The notes beneath the pieces were generated by a model. It was not told the origin of the DNA. It did not search any database and saw nothing but the letters and a program-made list of their open reading frames with translations. DNA of 64,000 bases, from the NCBI GenBank assembly GCA_001314845.1, contig LJZQ01000014.1, positions 25,744 through 89,743 of the forward strand. Reading direction: 5' to 3'. This DNA is from Marinobacter excellens HL-55 (lineage in GTDB: Bacteria; Pseudomonadota; Gammaproteobacteria; Pseudomonadales; Oleiphilaceae). Below, in pieces: positions 41,715 through 51,560 of this stretch (position 1 is the first letter of the stretch; every line of letters starts with the position of its first letter). Position numbers and translations under genes: made by a program.

Positions 41715-44356
41715 TGAATATCGTCCAGCATGGTACAGAGGTCCTGTTGCAGGGCCTGGCACACGCCCGGGTCGCGCAGCGGTTCGCCGTGTTCATCGGT
41801 AATAAAGAACACGTCTTCTACCCGCTCGCCGAGGGTGGCGATCTTGGCGTTGGTCAGTCGCACCCGGTGTTCCAGTAACACCTGGCCAATCCGCGCCAGT
41901 AGCCCCGGGCGGTCTGGGGTGATGACTTCCATCACAGTGCGTTGATTGATGGTGTCATTTGAGAAGGTCACCTCGGTCGGGAACGCGAAGTGCTTCAGCT
42001 GTCTGGGGGTGCGCCGGTGAATGATGTCTGGGTAATCCTCCGGGTCGTCCAGTTCTTCGATCAGGCGCTTACGGGTCCGCTCTTTGCGGGCCGGATCGAC
42101 ACCCAGCGGCTGGCCTTGTTCGTCCAGCACCACGTAGGAGCTGATGGAATAGGGGCCTTCGCTGCTGTTGATGCGGGCGTCTACGATGTTCAGGTTGAGC
42201 TGCTCCAGCACCGCCGTGGTGGCGGCAAACAGTGCGACCCGGTCTTTCATGTAGATGATGATCTGGGAATAGCCATCGGTCGGCCCGCCGCGGGTGTCGC
42301 GAATCAGCACCAATGGATCGGGATTATCGCCGTGGCGGATAATGGCGGCTGTTTGCCAGGCGATGTCGACGGTGGAATCCTGCAAAAAGTAGTCAGCGTC
42401 CACCGTGTCCCAGATGTCGTCGATCTGTTCGTTGGTCATGTTCTGGGCGTGCAGAATGCCGCGGGCTTCTTCGCGGGTGGCATCAATCCAGGCCTGGCGA
42501 TCAACCGGGGTGTCTGTGCCCCGGCGCAAGGCGCGTTTGGTCTCTATATACAGCTGGCGCAACAGCGATGCGCGCCAGGTGTTCCAGAGCTTCGGATTGG
42601 TGGCGCTGATGTCACAAACCGTCAGGATGTACAGATAGTCCAGGTGCGCCTGGCTCGGGATGGCGCGGGCGAAGGCCTGGATAATATCAGGGTCTGAAAT
42701 GTCTTTGCGCTGGGCTGTCATCGACATCAGCAAATGATTTTCCACCATCCAGGACACCAACTGGGTGTCGCGCTCGCTCAGGTGATGGCGCTCACAAAAG
42801 GCTTCGGCATCAACGGCGCCCAGTTCCGAGTGATCGCCGCCCCGGCCCTTGGCAATATCGTGGTACAGGCCGGCTATGAACAGCGTTTCCAGCTTGGGCA
42901 GGCGGTGAATCAGGCGTGAGGCCAAAGGGTATTCTTTGCGCACGTCAGTGCTGTTGAGCCGCACCATGTTGCGGATAACTCGCATGGTGTGGGCATCGAC
43001 GGTGTAGATGTGAAACAGGTCGTGCTGCATCTGGCCGATGATTTGGCCGAATTCGGGCAGATAGCGGCCCAGCACGTTGTATTTTTTCATCGCCGACAGC
43101 GTCTGGTCGAGCGCATGTGGAGTGCGCATAAGCTCCATAAACAGTGTGGTGACGGCCAGATCGGAACGGAAGGCGTCGTCAATCAGGTGTCGGTGCGCCC
43201 GCAGCGATCGGATGGTGGTTGCCCGAATGCCTTTAATCTCGGGGTGCTGGGCCATCAGCACAAAGATTTCCATAATGGCGTAGGGGGCGTAGGCGAAAAC
43301 CTGATTGTTGATGGCCTCTATATACAGATTACGAACCTGAAAACGTTTGTTCAGAGGGCGGATCTCGTCTTCGCTGCCGCTCCCGATGATGGCTTCATCG
43401 TAAAACTGCAGGATAACGTCAGCCAGCTCGGCCAGGGCCAGCACGGTGCGATAATAGGACTGCATCATCAGTTCTACACCGAGCCGTTTTCCTTCATCTT
43501 TATAACCGAGCATTTCGGCCAGTGCCCGCTGATGATCAAACAACAGCCGGTTTTCATTGCGGTCGGCGAGTAACTGGAGGCCGTAGCGTAACTGCCAAAG
43601 GAAAGACTCGCCTTGATGCAGAATCTGATGTTCTTCCTCGGTCAGAATGCTGAACCGGGTCAGGTCAGTGGTGTTCTGCAGCCCGAAGTGCCGCTTGGTA
43701 ATCCAGCCAATGGTCTGGATGTCACGAAGAGCACCGGGGGAGCCTTTCACGTTAGGTTCCAGGTTGTATTCGGTGTCGCCGTACTTCTGGTGCCGCCGTT
43801 GCTGTTCCTCCCGCTTGGCCAGGAAATAGTCGCGATCGGAGCTGACGTCGTCCGAGTAGGCCTTGTTGCTGAGCTCGGTACGCAAGCAGTCGGGACCGGC
43901 AATGGTGCGGGTCTCCAGCAGGTTGGTGAGGATGGTGATGTCCTGGCGGGCGGAATCTACACATTCTTCAATGCTGCGCACGCTGTGACCGATATCTAGC
44001 TTGAGATCCCACAAGAGAGTAATGAAGGCACCCAGGTCGTCTTGCCAGCCTTCTTCAATGCCCTTGCGGGTCAGGATTAGCAGGTCAATGTCGGAGTGAG
44101 GGTGCAATTCGCCCCGGCCATAGCCGCCGACGGCAATCAGTGCTATGTCGGATGAGCGGGAGAGCGGGTACCGGTTCCAGATCAGTCGCAGCACCTTGTC
44201 GACGGTGCCGGCTCTGGCGTGTACCAGAGTCCTGACATCAGCACCCTGGCGAAACGCTTCGGCGTCTGCGTCGTAGCTTGCCCGTAACAGTTCGCGGGCG
44301 GCAAAGACCGGTGATGTGTCATTACTGATGCGGGATTCCAGCTCGCTCCGATCCAC
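41711..44356 (-). CDS. glnD: Bifunctional uridylyltransferase/uridylyl-removing enzyme GlnD
   Basis: An 881-residue sensor of glutamine that uridylylates and deuridylylates PII proteins. Domain order: nucleotidyltransferase with GGYGRGELHPHSDIDLL (about 78-94), HD hydrolase with FIAGLYHDIAKGRGGDHSELG (about 460-480), and two C-terminal ACT domains (about 695-770 and 805-880, the latter with VITPDRPGLLARIGQVL). Starts at GTG directly after the map stop codon. Length is normal. Confidence 0.96.
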   Translation of the reverse strand: MDRSELESRISNDTSPVFAARELLRASYDADAEAFRQGADVRTLVHARAGTVDKVLRLIWNRYPLSRSSDIALIAVGGYGRGELHPHSDIDLLILTRKGIEEGWQDDLGAFITLLWDLKLDIGHSVRSIEECVDSARQDITILTNLLETRTIAGPDCLRTELSNKAYSDDVSSDRDYFLAKREEQQRRHQKYGDTEYNLEPNVKGSPGALRDIQTIGWITKRHFGLQNTTDLTRFSILTEEEHQILHQGESFLWQLRYGLQLLADRNENRLLFDHQRALAEMLGYKDEGKRLGVELMMQSYYRTVLALAELADVILQFYDEAIIGSGSEDEIRPLNKRFQVRNLYIEAINNQVFAYAPYAIMEIFVLMAQHPEIKGIRATTIRSLRAHRHLIDDAFRSDLAVTTLFMELMRTPHALDQTLSAMKKYNVLGRYLPEFGQIIGQMQHDLFHIYTVDAHTMRVIRNMVRLNSTDVRKEYPLASRLIHRLPKLETLFIAGLYHDIAKGRGGDHSELGAVDAEAFCERHHLSERDTQLVSWMVENHLLMSMTAQRKDISDPDIIQAFARAIPSQAHLDYLYILTVCDISATNPKLWNTWRASLLRQLYIETKRALRRGTDTPVDRQAWIDATREEARGILHAQNMTNEQIDDIWDTVDADYFLQDSTVDIAWQTAAIIRHGDNPDPLVLIRDTRGGPTDGYSQIIIYMKDRVALFAATTAVLEQLNLNIVDARINSSEGPYSISSYVVLDEQGQPLGVDPARKERTRKRLIEELDDPEDYPDIIHRRTPRQLKHFAFPTEVTFSNDTINQRTVMEVITPDRPGLLARIGQVLLEHRVRLTNAKIATLGERVEDVFFITDEHGEPLRDPGVCQALQQDLCTMLDDIQ

Positions 44357-45127
44357 TTAGAACGACTCTTCGGCGCGTTTGGTGAGCACTTCGAAGCCGT
44401 CTGCCGTCACCAGAATGGTGTGTTCCCATTGTGCCGAGAGCTTGTGATCCTTGGTGACCACTGTCCAGTCGTCTGGCAGTAGCTTGGTCAGGTATTTACC
44501 CTGGTTGATCATGGGCTCAATGGTGAAGGTCATGCCTTCTTGCAGCTCCATGCCGGTGCCGGGCTTGCCGTAGTGCATCACCTGTGGTTCCTCGTGAAAA
44601 ACCTTGCCAATGCCGTGTCCACAGTAATCCCTAACCACTGAATAGCGATGTTTTTCAGCATGTTGCTGGATAACGTGGCCGATATCGCCCAGGCGGGTGC
44701 CGGGCTTTACCAGTTCGATGCCTTTATATAGGCATTCCTGGGTGATCTGGATCAACCGTTCGGTGCCTGGCTTGGGTTTGCCGACAATCCACATTTTGCT
44801 GGTGTCGCCATGGTACTCATCTTTAATAACGGTGACGTCGATATTAATGATGTCGCCGTCCTTCAGCACTTTTTTGTCCGAAGGGATGCCGTGGCAAATC
44901 ACATGGTTAACAGACGTGCAGACCGACTTCGGAAATCCTTTGTAGTTGAGGGGCGCAGGGATCGCCTTCTGCACATTAACAATGTAGTCGTGGCAGATGC
45001 TGTTGAGCTCTTCGGTGGTGACGCCGGGCTTGACGTGCTCGCCGATCATTTCCAGAACTTCGGCGGCCAGGCGGCCGGCTACTCGCATCTTTTCGATTTC
45101 TTCGGGGGTTTTGATAGATACCTGCAT
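44357..45127 (-). CDS. map: Methionine aminopeptidase, type I
   Basis: A 256-residue di-metal enzyme that removes N-terminal Met. Ligands are visible in INIDVTVIKDEYHGDTSKMW (two Asp), DYCGHGIGKVFHEEP (His), TFTIEPM (Glu) and AQWEHTILV (Glu). It diverges from rpsB, the conserved map/rpsB arrangement of gammaproteobacteria. The stop TAA abuts the glnD GTG. Confidence 0.97.
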   Translation of the reverse strand: MQVSIKTPEEIEKMRVAGRLAAEVLEMIGEHVKPGVTTEELNSICHDYIVNVQKAIPAPLNYKGFPKSVCTSVNHVICHGIPSDKKVLKDGDIINIDVTVIKDEYHGDTSKMWIVGKPKPGTERLIQITQECLYKGIELVKPGTRLGDIGHVIQQHAEKHRYSVVRDYCGHGIGKVFHEEPQVMHYGKPGTGMELQEGMTFTIEPMINQGKYLTKLLPDDWTVVTKDHKLSAQWEHTILVTADGFEVLTKRAEESF

Positions 45128-45233
45128 CGGGCTTCCTGTTGATTTGCATCAAACCGGCATTTTAAGGGTCGGAGGGTTCCGGTACAAGGAAGTGCGCAGG
45201 TAAAAGTAATGGCGTTTCGCCGAGGCTTTATGG

Positions 45234-45377
45234 TATAAACGCGCCCGCTGGAAACGAATCCAGCAAATTCACACACGTGTCAGCACGTTGTCCCAGGGTG
45301 CCGGCTCCTGCTTTAAGGGGGCTGGTTGGGTCAATCGGACGCGTGGAGGCCTAACCCGAAGCTAAAAGGTAAATATC
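45234..45377 (+). promoter_or_regulatory. rpsB promoter and leader
   Basis: TATAAA at 45234-45239 followed by a GC-rich discriminator (CGCGCCCG) is a good growth-rate-controlled -10 region; a matching -35 is poor. The next 130 bases form a leader that should fold (GTGCCGGCTCCTGCTTTAAG, then GGGGCTGG) and lies where the S2 autoregulatory leader of rpsB-tsf is found in enterics. Identity with that RNA family is not verified. Confidence 0.5.
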
Positions 45378-46127
45378 ATGGCTCAGGTAAATATGCGTGA
45401 CCTGCTCAAAGCAGGTGCTCACTTCGGTCACCAGACTCGTTACTGGAACCCGAAAATGTCGAAGTTCATCTTCGGCGCCCGCAACAAGATTCACATCATC
45501 AACCTTGAACAGACTGTTCCTGCGATGAACGAAGCGCTGAATGTGATTCAGCAGCTGGCAGGCAACAAGAACAAGATCCTGTTCGTTGGCACCAAGCGTG
45601 CAGCGTCCAAGATCATCAAGGAAGAAGCTCAGCGCTCCAATCAGCCGTACGTTAACCACCGCTGGTTGGGTGGCATGCTGACCAACTACAAGACCATCCG
45701 TCAGTCGATCCGTCGCTATCGCGATCTGGAAGCCCAGAGCCAGGACGGTACCTTCGACAAGCTGACCAAGAAAGAAGCCCTTGAGCGCACCCGCGAGATG
45801 GACAAGCTTGAGCGTTCTATCGGTGGTATCAAGGATATGGGCGGCCTGCCGGATGCCCTGTTCGTGATCGACGTAGACCACGAGCGTATTGCTATTAAAG
45901 AAGCTAACAAGCTGGGCATCCCCGTTATCGGTGTGGTTGATACCAACAGTGATCCGGACGGCGTTGACTACGTGATCCCGGGTAACGATGACGCCATCCG
46001 CGCCATCCAGATCTACGTTCAGGCTGTTGCCGATACCTGCCTGGAAGCTGCCCAGTCTTCTGGCGGTGCTGACGAGTTTGTAGAAGTCAGCGAAGATGCC
46101 GCAGGCACTGCTCCGGCTGCTGAGTAA
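45378..46127 (+). CDS. rpsB: 30S ribosomal protein S2
   Basis: A 249-residue protein with S2 signatures: [20 protein letters not shown] at residues 4-23, [17 protein letters not shown], and [20 protein letters not shown] near 175. Length is normal. It starts the large conserved plus-strand block and is followed by a hairpin and tsf. Confidence 0.98.
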   Translation: MAQVNMRDLLKAGAHFGHQTRYWNPKMSKFIFGARNKIHIINLEQTVPAMNEALNVIQQLAGNKNKILFVGTKRAASKIIKEEAQRSNQPYVNHRWLGGMLTNYKTIRQSIRRYRDLEAQSQDGTFDKLTKKEALERTREMDKLERSIGGIKDMGGLPDALFVIDVDHERIAIKEANKLGIPVIGVVDTNSDPDGVDYVIPGNDDAIRAIQIYVQAVADTCLEAAQSSGGADEFVEVSEDAAGTAPAAE

Positions 46128-46153
46128 CACTCGAACTGATGGTTTGAGTTGTA

Positions 46154-46184
46154 AGGTATGCCCGCTTGTTATCCGGGCATACCT
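46154..46184 (+). other. Hairpin between rpsB and tsf
   Basis: An exact 11-bp stem AGGTATGCCCG / CGGGCATACCT with a 9-base loop and no T tract. It may be an attenuator or a processing/stability element adjusting S2 to EF-Ts ratios; function is inferred. Confidence 0.7.
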
Positions 46185-46220
46185 CCCTACCGAATTCGGA
46201 AACGATTAAGAGGATTGAAC

Positions 46221-47090
46221 ATGGCTGCAATTACCGCTGCAATGGTCAAAGAGCTGCGTGAGCGTACCGGCCTTGGCATGATGGAGTGCAAGAAGGCTCT
46301 GGTTGAAGCCGAAGGCAGTGTTGATGCTGCAATCGAAGAGCTGCGCAAGTCTTCTGGCCTGAAAGCCGCCAAAAAAGCTGGCCGTACCGCCGCTGAAGGT
46401 GTGTCGCTGATCAAAATCTCTGACGACAACACTGTTGCTTACATTCTGGAAGTAAACTCTGAAACGGACTTTGTTGCCCGTGACGATAACTTCCTGAACT
46501 TTGCCAACGATGTGCTGGCCGTTGCCTTTGAAAAAGACGAAACCGACGTTGCCACTCTGATGGCGGGCGATCTGGAAGCCAAGCGTGAAGCGCTGGTCCA
46601 GAAAATCGGTGAAAACATCACGGTTCGTCGCCTCGTGAAGGTGGAAGGCCCGGTTGTGGGTGGCTACGTTCACAGCACCAACAAGATCGCATCTGTTGTT
46701 GCTCTGACCGCTGGTGATTCGGAGCTGGCCCGTGACATCGCCATGCACGCTGCCGCCGTTAACCCGCGCGTTGGCAAGCCGGAAGAGATGCCTCAGGAAG
46801 AGCTCGAGAAAGAGAAGGACATCATCAAGGCTCAGCCGGATATGGAAGGCAAGCCTGCCGAAATCATCGAGAAGATGATGGGTGGCCGCATCAAGAAGTT
46901 CCTGGCTGAAAACAGCCTGGTTGAGCAGCCTTTCGTCAAGAACCCTGACCAGAAAGTCGGCGATCTGATCAAAGCTGCCGGTGGCGAGCTGGTTGGCTTC
47001 ATCCGCCTGGAAGTGGGTGAAGGCATCGAAAGAGAAGAAGTGGATTTTGCTGCTGAGGTGGCTGCGGCCGCTGGCACAGGCAAGGCCTGA
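46221..47090 (+). CDS. tsf: Elongation factor Ts
   Basis: A 289-residue nucleotide exchange factor for EF-Tu. Signatures are [19 protein letters not shown] (residues 9-27) and [16 protein letters not shown] (about 75-90), the TDFV motif contacting EF-Tu. AAGAGGA stands before ATG 46221; the open frame before it crosses the hairpin and is not coding. Confidence 0.98.
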   Translation: MAAITAAMVKELRERTGLGMMECKKALVEAEGSVDAAIEELRKSSGLKAAKKAGRTAAEGVSLIKISDDNTVAYILEVNSETDFVARDDNFLNFANDVLAVAFEKDETDVATLMAGDLEAKREALVQKIGENITVRRLVKVEGPVVGGYVHSTNKIASVVALTAGDSELARDIAMHAAAVNPRVGKPEEMPQEELEKEKDIIKAQPDMEGKPAEIIEKMMGGRIKKFLAENSLVEQPFVKNPDQKVGDLIKAAGGELVGFIRLEVGEGIEREEVDFAAEVAAAAGTGKA

Positions 47091-47169
47091 TCTTCTTCTG
47101 AGTGCTGTCGCGCAAGGTGACAGTACGACCTGAGTCTGCCACGTCTGCCGGGTTTCCCCGGCTTTCGTG

Positions 47170-47225
47170 GCGGGCTTGTATCTGAGATACCCCTTTTGTG
47201 AGGAGTATGTCAGATACAAGCCTGC
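47170..47225 (+). other. Long inverted repeat between tsf and pyrH
   Basis: GCGGGCTTGTATCTGA (47170-47185) is complementary to TCAGATACAAGCCTGC (47210-47225) with one G-T mismatch, and the stem extends inward by ATAC/GTAT. It lies about 45 bases before the pyrH start. There is no T tract, so an RNA-processing or regulatory role is likelier than termination. Confidence 0.75.
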
Positions 47226-47270
47226 AACGGGTTTTACGCCGGATAGCCAACAGACGAAAAGGGGATCATC

Positions 47271-47999
47271 ATGCCGACATCTTCAAAAAACCAGCCCAGA
47301 TACAAGCGCGTTCTGCTGAAACTCAGTGGCGAAGCCCTGATGGGAGACCTCGGTTTCGGTATTGATCCCAAAGTTCTCGATCGCATGGCACTGGAAATCG
47401 GTGCGCTGGTGGGCATTGGCGTGCAGGTTGGTCTGGTCGTTGGTGGTGGCAACTTGTTCCGTGGTGCAGCTCTGAGTGCTGCAGGCCTTGATCGGGTAAC
47501 CGGCGATCACATGGGTATGCTGGCCACCGTGATGAATGGCCTGGCGATGCGCGATGCCCTCGAGCGTTCCAATATCCGCACCCGTGTAATGTCCGCTATC
47601 CCCATGAGTGGCATTGTGGAGCATTACGACCGCCGGCGTGCGGTGCGTGATCTCAAAGAAGGCGACGTGGTGATCTTCAGTGCTGGAACCGGCAATCCGT
47701 TTTTCACGACAGATTCCGCGGCCTGCCTGCGCGGCATTGAGATCGAAGCCGATGCGGTACTGAAGGCAACGAAAGTGGATGGCGTATACAATGCAGATCC
47801 CCATCTTGATCCGACCGCGGTAAAATACGATTACCTGACCTACGATGAGGTTCTGGACAAGAAACTGGGCGTGATGGACCTGACGGCTATTTGCCTGGCC
47901 CGCGACCACGGCATGCCGTTGCGGGTGTTTAACATGACTCAGCCTGGTGTTCTGACTCGCATCGTCACCGGCGAGAAAGAAGGCACATTGATTGAATAA
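47271..47999 (+). CDS. pyrH: UMP kinase
   Basis: A 242-residue hexameric amino-acid-kinase-fold enzyme phosphorylating [15 protein letters not shown] (residues 17-28), VGGGNLFRG (about 61-69), [15 protein letters not shown] (about 141-155) and [13 protein letters not shown] (about 170) are family motifs. Usual gammaproteobacterial length and place between tsf and frr. Confidence 0.97.
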   Translation: MPTSSKNQPRYKRVLLKLSGEALMGDLGFGIDPKVLDRMALEIGALVGIGVQVGLVVGGGNLFRGAALSAAGLDRVTGDHMGMLATVMNGLAMRDALERSNIRTRVMSAIPMSGIVEHYDRRRAVRDLKEGDVVIFSAGTGNPFFTTDSAACLRGIEIEADAVLKATKVDGVYNADPHLDPTAVKYDYLTYDEVLDKKLGVMDLTAICLARDHGMPLRVFNMTQPGVLTRIVTGEKEGTLIE

Positions 48000-48063
48000 T
48001 GCTTGCCGGCCCGTTGGCCGGTGACTTCGATAGAATCAGACGAACGAATTTGAGGATGCTGAC

Positions 48064-48621
48064 GTGATTGACGACATCAAAGCAGATGCCGAGAAGAAAA
48101 TGAAGAAGAGCCTGGAAGCTCTGCACTCGGCTTTCAACAAGATCCGCACAGGCCGTGCCCACCCGTCCATTCTGGACAGCGTGATGGTGAACTACTACGG
48201 TCAGGAAACACCGCTGAAGCAGATCGCCAGCGTGAACGTTGAAGATAACCGTACCCTGATGATTGCCCCCTGGGAAAAGAACCTGGTGCCGACCATCGAG
48301 AAGGCCATCATGATGTCCGATCTGGGGCTGAACCCGTCCACCAACGGCGACATCATTCGTGTTCCGATGCCCATGCTGACCGAGGAAACCCGGAAAGAGA
48401 TGGTCAAGCAGGCAAAGGCGGATGCCGAACACGGTCGTGTATCTGTTCGCAACGCCCGTCGCGACGCCAACAGCATGCTTAAAGATCTGTTGAAAGAGAA
48501 AGACATCAGCGAAGATGATGAGCGCCGGGGCGAAGAAGAAGTCCAGAAGCTGACTGACAAGTACATCGCTGAAGTCGACAAGATGCTGAAAGCGAAGGAA
48601 GAGGATCTCATGGCGGTCTGA
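48064..48621 (+). CDS. frr: Ribosome recycling factor
   Basis: A 185-residue factor that splits post-termination ribosomes with EF-G. Begins at GTG (TGAGGA upstream), [40 protein letters not shown] and [15 protein letters not shown] are conserved. Length is normal. Confidence 0.97.
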   Translation: MIDDIKADAEKKMKKSLEALHSAFNKIRTGRAHPSILDSVMVNYYGQETPLKQIASVNVEDNRTLMIAPWEKNLVPTIEKAIMMSDLGLNPSTNGDIIRVPMPMLTEETRKEMVKQAKADAEHGRVSVRNARRDANSMLKDLLKEKDISEDDERRGEEEVQKLTDKYIAEVDKMLKAKEEDLMAV

Positions 48622-48686
48622 TCGCCAGGGCTATTCAGTGCAAAGCAAGGGGCGGTGATTGAATGCACTGCCGCACAGAGGATTTC

Positions 48687-49457
48687 ATGACGGTACAAGT
48701 AACCGCAGAAATTCCGGAGGTAGCGGATAGCTGCCCCCGGCATGTGGCCATTATCATGGATGGCAACAATCGGTGGGCGAAGGCGCACCGGCTCAAGGGA
48801 GTGGCGGGCCATAAAGCGGGCGTGAATGCGGTCAAGGCCGTCGTGGAAACCTGTGCCCGGGAAGGTGTGCAAGTGCTGACGCTTTTCGCTTTTTCAAGTG
48901 AGAACTGGCGTCGGCCCAAGGATGAAGTTTCAGCCTTGATGAGGCTGTTCCTGATTGCCCTGGAGCGCGAAGTCAGAAAGCTCCACCGCAACAATATCCG
49001 CCTCAGAATCATCGGTGACCGCTCCGCGTTCAATGCTGTCCTGCAAGAGCACATGGAAAAAGCCGAGGCGTTAACCCGTGATAATACCGCCATGACGTTG
49101 GTGATAGCCGCCAATTACGGTGGCCACTGGGATATCACCCAGGCAACCCGCCAGGTTGCCCAGCAAGTGCAGGCCGGGGTGCTGCAGCCGTCGGATATAA
49201 CGGACGACTTGATTCAGCAGCACCTGAGCATTGGTGACCTGCCAATGCCGGATCTTTTAATCCGGACGGCCGGAGAGCAGCGCATCAGTAATTTCCTGTT
49301 ATGGCACCTGGCGTACACCGAGTTCTATTTTTCGAGCGTATTCTGGCCGGATTTCAAGGCCGAGGAAATGCGCAAGGCATTGGAAGCCTACAGCCGCCGG
49401 CAGCGTCGTTTCGGTCAGACCGATGACCAGATTGCGGCCCGAGCTTCACAACAATAA
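48687..49457 (+). CDS. uppS: Undecaprenyl diphosphate synthase
   Basis: A 256-residue cis-prenyltransferase making the C55 lipid carrier. HVAIIMDGNNRWAKAHRL (about 18-35) has the catalytic Asp. The IPP-binding motif reads LIRTAGEQRISNFLLWHLAY, where most homologues have RTGGE or RTSGE. GAGG stands before ATG 48687, preferred to an upstream ATG at 48663. Its 3' end nearly touches cdsA. Confidence 0.95.
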   Translation: MTVQVTAEIPEVADSCPRHVAIIMDGNNRWAKAHRLKGVAGHKAGVNAVKAVVETCAREGVQVLTLFAFSSENWRRPKDEVSALMRLFLIALEREVRKLHRNNIRLRIIGDRSAFNAVLQEHMEKAEALTRDNTAMTLVIAANYGGHWDITQATRQVAQQVQAGVLQPSDITDDLIQQHLSIGDLPMPDLLIRTAGEQRISNFLLWHLAYTEFYFSSVFWPDFKAEEMRKALEAYSRRQRRFGQTDDQIAARASQQ

Positions 49458-49476
49458 CGATACAGCGACTTATACC

Positions 49477-50322
49477 GTGTTAAAAATCCGCATTATTACA
49501 GCACTCATTCTTGCGCCCATTGCCATTGGCGGCATTTTTTTCCTGCCACCGCTGGGTTTCGCCCTGTTTACCGGCGCTATTATTGCGCTCGGGGCTTGGG
49601 AATGGGCAAACATGGCTGGCCTTGAACGGCAGCCAGCTCGAGTTGCCTATGCTTTGGCCGTTGCCGCGCTCCTTTATCTGATCTGGTTGTCGAAGTTGCC
49701 GGCGGTGCCGGTGTTATGGCTTGCGGTGCTCTGGTGGTTGGCGTGTTTATGGTTGGTGCGCCGTTATCCGGCCGGGTCAGACGCCTGGGGTACGGTGCCG
49801 TTGCGGTCATTGATGGGGTTGTTTGTACTGGTGCCGGCCTGGGTAGGTCTGAATCATTTACGCACCGGTGAGCTCCTGTTCGGTGAGGTGGTTAACAACC
49901 TGATCGTGATCGTTTACATCTTTTTCGTGGTCTGGGTGGCGGATATCGGCGCGTACTTTGCCGGCCGGGCCTTCGGCAAAGCCAAGCTTGCGCCCAGAGT
50001 CAGCCCCGGCAAGTCCTGGGCCGGCGTTTGGGGCGGTCTGGTAGCGGTTGCGCTGCTGGCCGTGGTCGCCAGTGTGCTGGCCGATGCCAGCACGACTGAA
50101 ACCATGTTATTGATTATTGCCAGCCTGGTCACGGGGTTCGTGTCGGTGCTGGGGGATTTGCTTGAAAGCATGCTCAAACGCTTCCGCGGTATCAAAGACA
50201 GCAGCCAGCTGTTACCGGGTCATGGTGGCATTATGGATCGGGTTGATAGTCTCACTGCGGCTATCCCGGTGTTTGCCTTGATGATCACCCTGTTGGGTTG
50301 GTTGACCACCGGTCACTGGTAG
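49477..50322 (+). CDS. cdsA: Phosphatidate cytidylyltransferase
   Basis: A 281-residue inner-membrane enzyme forming CDP-diacylglycerol. About eight hydrophobic helices, and the C-terminal signature [20 protein letters not shown] followed by DR, with the metal-binding Asp. The GTG at 49477 gives [12 protein letters not shown], the typical start; an upstream ATG at 49423 would overlap uppS. Ribosome-binding site is weak, suggesting coupling to uppS. Confidence 0.94.
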   Translation: MLKIRIITALILAPIAIGGIFFLPPLGFALFTGAIIALGAWEWANMAGLERQPARVAYALAVAALLYLIWLSKLPAVPVLWLAVLWWLACLWLVRRYPAGSDAWGTVPLRSLMGLFVLVPAWVGLNHLRTGELLFGEVVNNLIVIVYIFFVVWVADIGAYFAGRAFGKAKLAPRVSPGKSWAGVWGGLVAVALLAVVASVLADASTTETMLLIIASLVTGFVSVLGDLLESMLKRFRGIKDSSQLLPGHGGIMDRVDSLTAAIPVFALMITLLGWLTTGHW

Positions 50323-50324
50323 TT

Positions 50325-51509
50325 ATGACAATGCGCAGCATCACCATATTAGGCGCCACGGGCTCCATCGGGCTCAGCACGCTGGACGTTATCCGCCGCC
50401 ATCCGGGGCGGTTCTCTGTGTATGCGCTGACCGCGGCAACCAAGGCGAAAGAGCTGGCAGATTTGTGTCGGGAGTTTCGGCCGAAAGTGGCGGTCATGTC
50501 AGATGCCTCTGCCGCACAGGAACTCGCGGGCTTGTTGAGTGATTGCCCGGACATCCAGATTCTCGAAGGTGATCGGGGCTTGTCTGCGGTGGCGGCTGCC
50601 GGGGAAGCCTGCACGGTGATGGCTGCGATTGTCGGTGCAGCGGGACTGGCGCCGACTCTGGCAGCGGTGCGCGCCGGTAAACGAGTGCTTCTGGCCAACA
50701 AAGAAGCCCTGGTGATGTCTGGTCGGCTGTTTATGGATGCGGTATCGGATTCAGGGGCAGAGTTGTTGCCGATCGATTCCGAGCACAACGCGATCTTCCA
50801 GTGTATGCCCGCAGATAAAATTCGCGATCCAGCGGCTGCGGGCATCACCAGAATCCTGCTCACGGCCTCCGGTGGTCCTTTCAGAACCCTGGCCGCTGAG
50901 GAGTTGCGAACGGTCACGCCGGAGCAGGCGTGTGCGCACCCCAACTGGTCCATGGGCCAGAAGATATCGGTTGATTCTGCCACCCTCATGAACAAAGGGC
51001 TTGAGCTGATCGAGGCTTGCTGGCTGTTTAACACCACGCCGGACCGGGTGGAAGTTCATGTCCACCCGGAGAGCATTATTCATTCGATGGTCGAGTATGC
51101 GGATGGCTCGGTGTTGGCGCAGCTTGGTAGCCCCGACATGCGCACTCCCATTGCCAATGGCCTTGCCTGGCCAGAGCGGATTGAAGCGGGTGTAGCGCCT
51201 CTGGATCTGTTTGCGATCGGTAAATTCCATTTTGAACGACCGGATCTGCAGCGCTTTCCCTGTTTACGGTTAGCGGCAGACGCGTTTGCCAGCGGCGGCA
51301 CGGCACCGGCCGTGTTGAACGCGGCGAATGAGGAAGCTGTAGCGGCTTTTCTGGATGGCAGGCTGTGCTTTGCCGATATCCCCGTTATCATAGAGCGAAC
51401 GCTGGCGGCCACTCCGGTGGTAACGGCAACCGATTTCGAGACCATCTTCGCGAAAGATGCCGAGGCACGAGACTGTGCCAGGGAACAGATCAGACTGCTG
51501 GCTGTCTGA
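50325..51509 (+). CDS. dxr: 1-deoxy-D-xylulose 5-phosphate reductoisomerase
   Basis: A 394-residue NADPH-dependent enzyme forming 2-C-methyl-D-erythritol 4-phosphate, first committed step of the MEP isoprenoid pathway. [17 protein letters not shown] (NADPH loop), [12 protein letters not shown], and [15 protein letters not shown] with metal ligands, are present. It starts two bases after cdsA. Confidence 0.97.
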   Translation: MTMRSITILGATGSIGLSTLDVIRRHPGRFSVYALTAATKAKELADLCREFRPKVAVMSDASAAQELAGLLSDCPDIQILEGDRGLSAVAAAGEACTVMAAIVGAAGLAPTLAAVRAGKRVLLANKEALVMSGRLFMDAVSDSGAELLPIDSEHNAIFQCMPADKIRDPAAAGITRILLTASGGPFRTLAAEELRTVTPEQACAHPNWSMGQKISVDSATLMNKGLELIEACWLFNTTPDRVEVHVHPESIIHSMVEYADGSVLAQLGSPDMRTPIANGLAWPERIEAGVAPLDLFAIGKFHFERPDLQRFPCLRLAADAFASGGTAPAVLNAANEEAVAAFLDGRLCFADIPVIIERTLAATPVVTATDFETIFAKDAEARDCAREQIRLLAV

Positions 51510-51560
51510 ATCCGGCGGGAATTCAGTCATTTTGGCCTTTAGCCACAAACCGGAACATCT

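Noticed and set aside
46206..47219. Open frame of 337 codons on the minus strand opposite tsf
   Set aside because: Antisense of a highly conserved elongation factor gene; no ribosome-binding site or motif.
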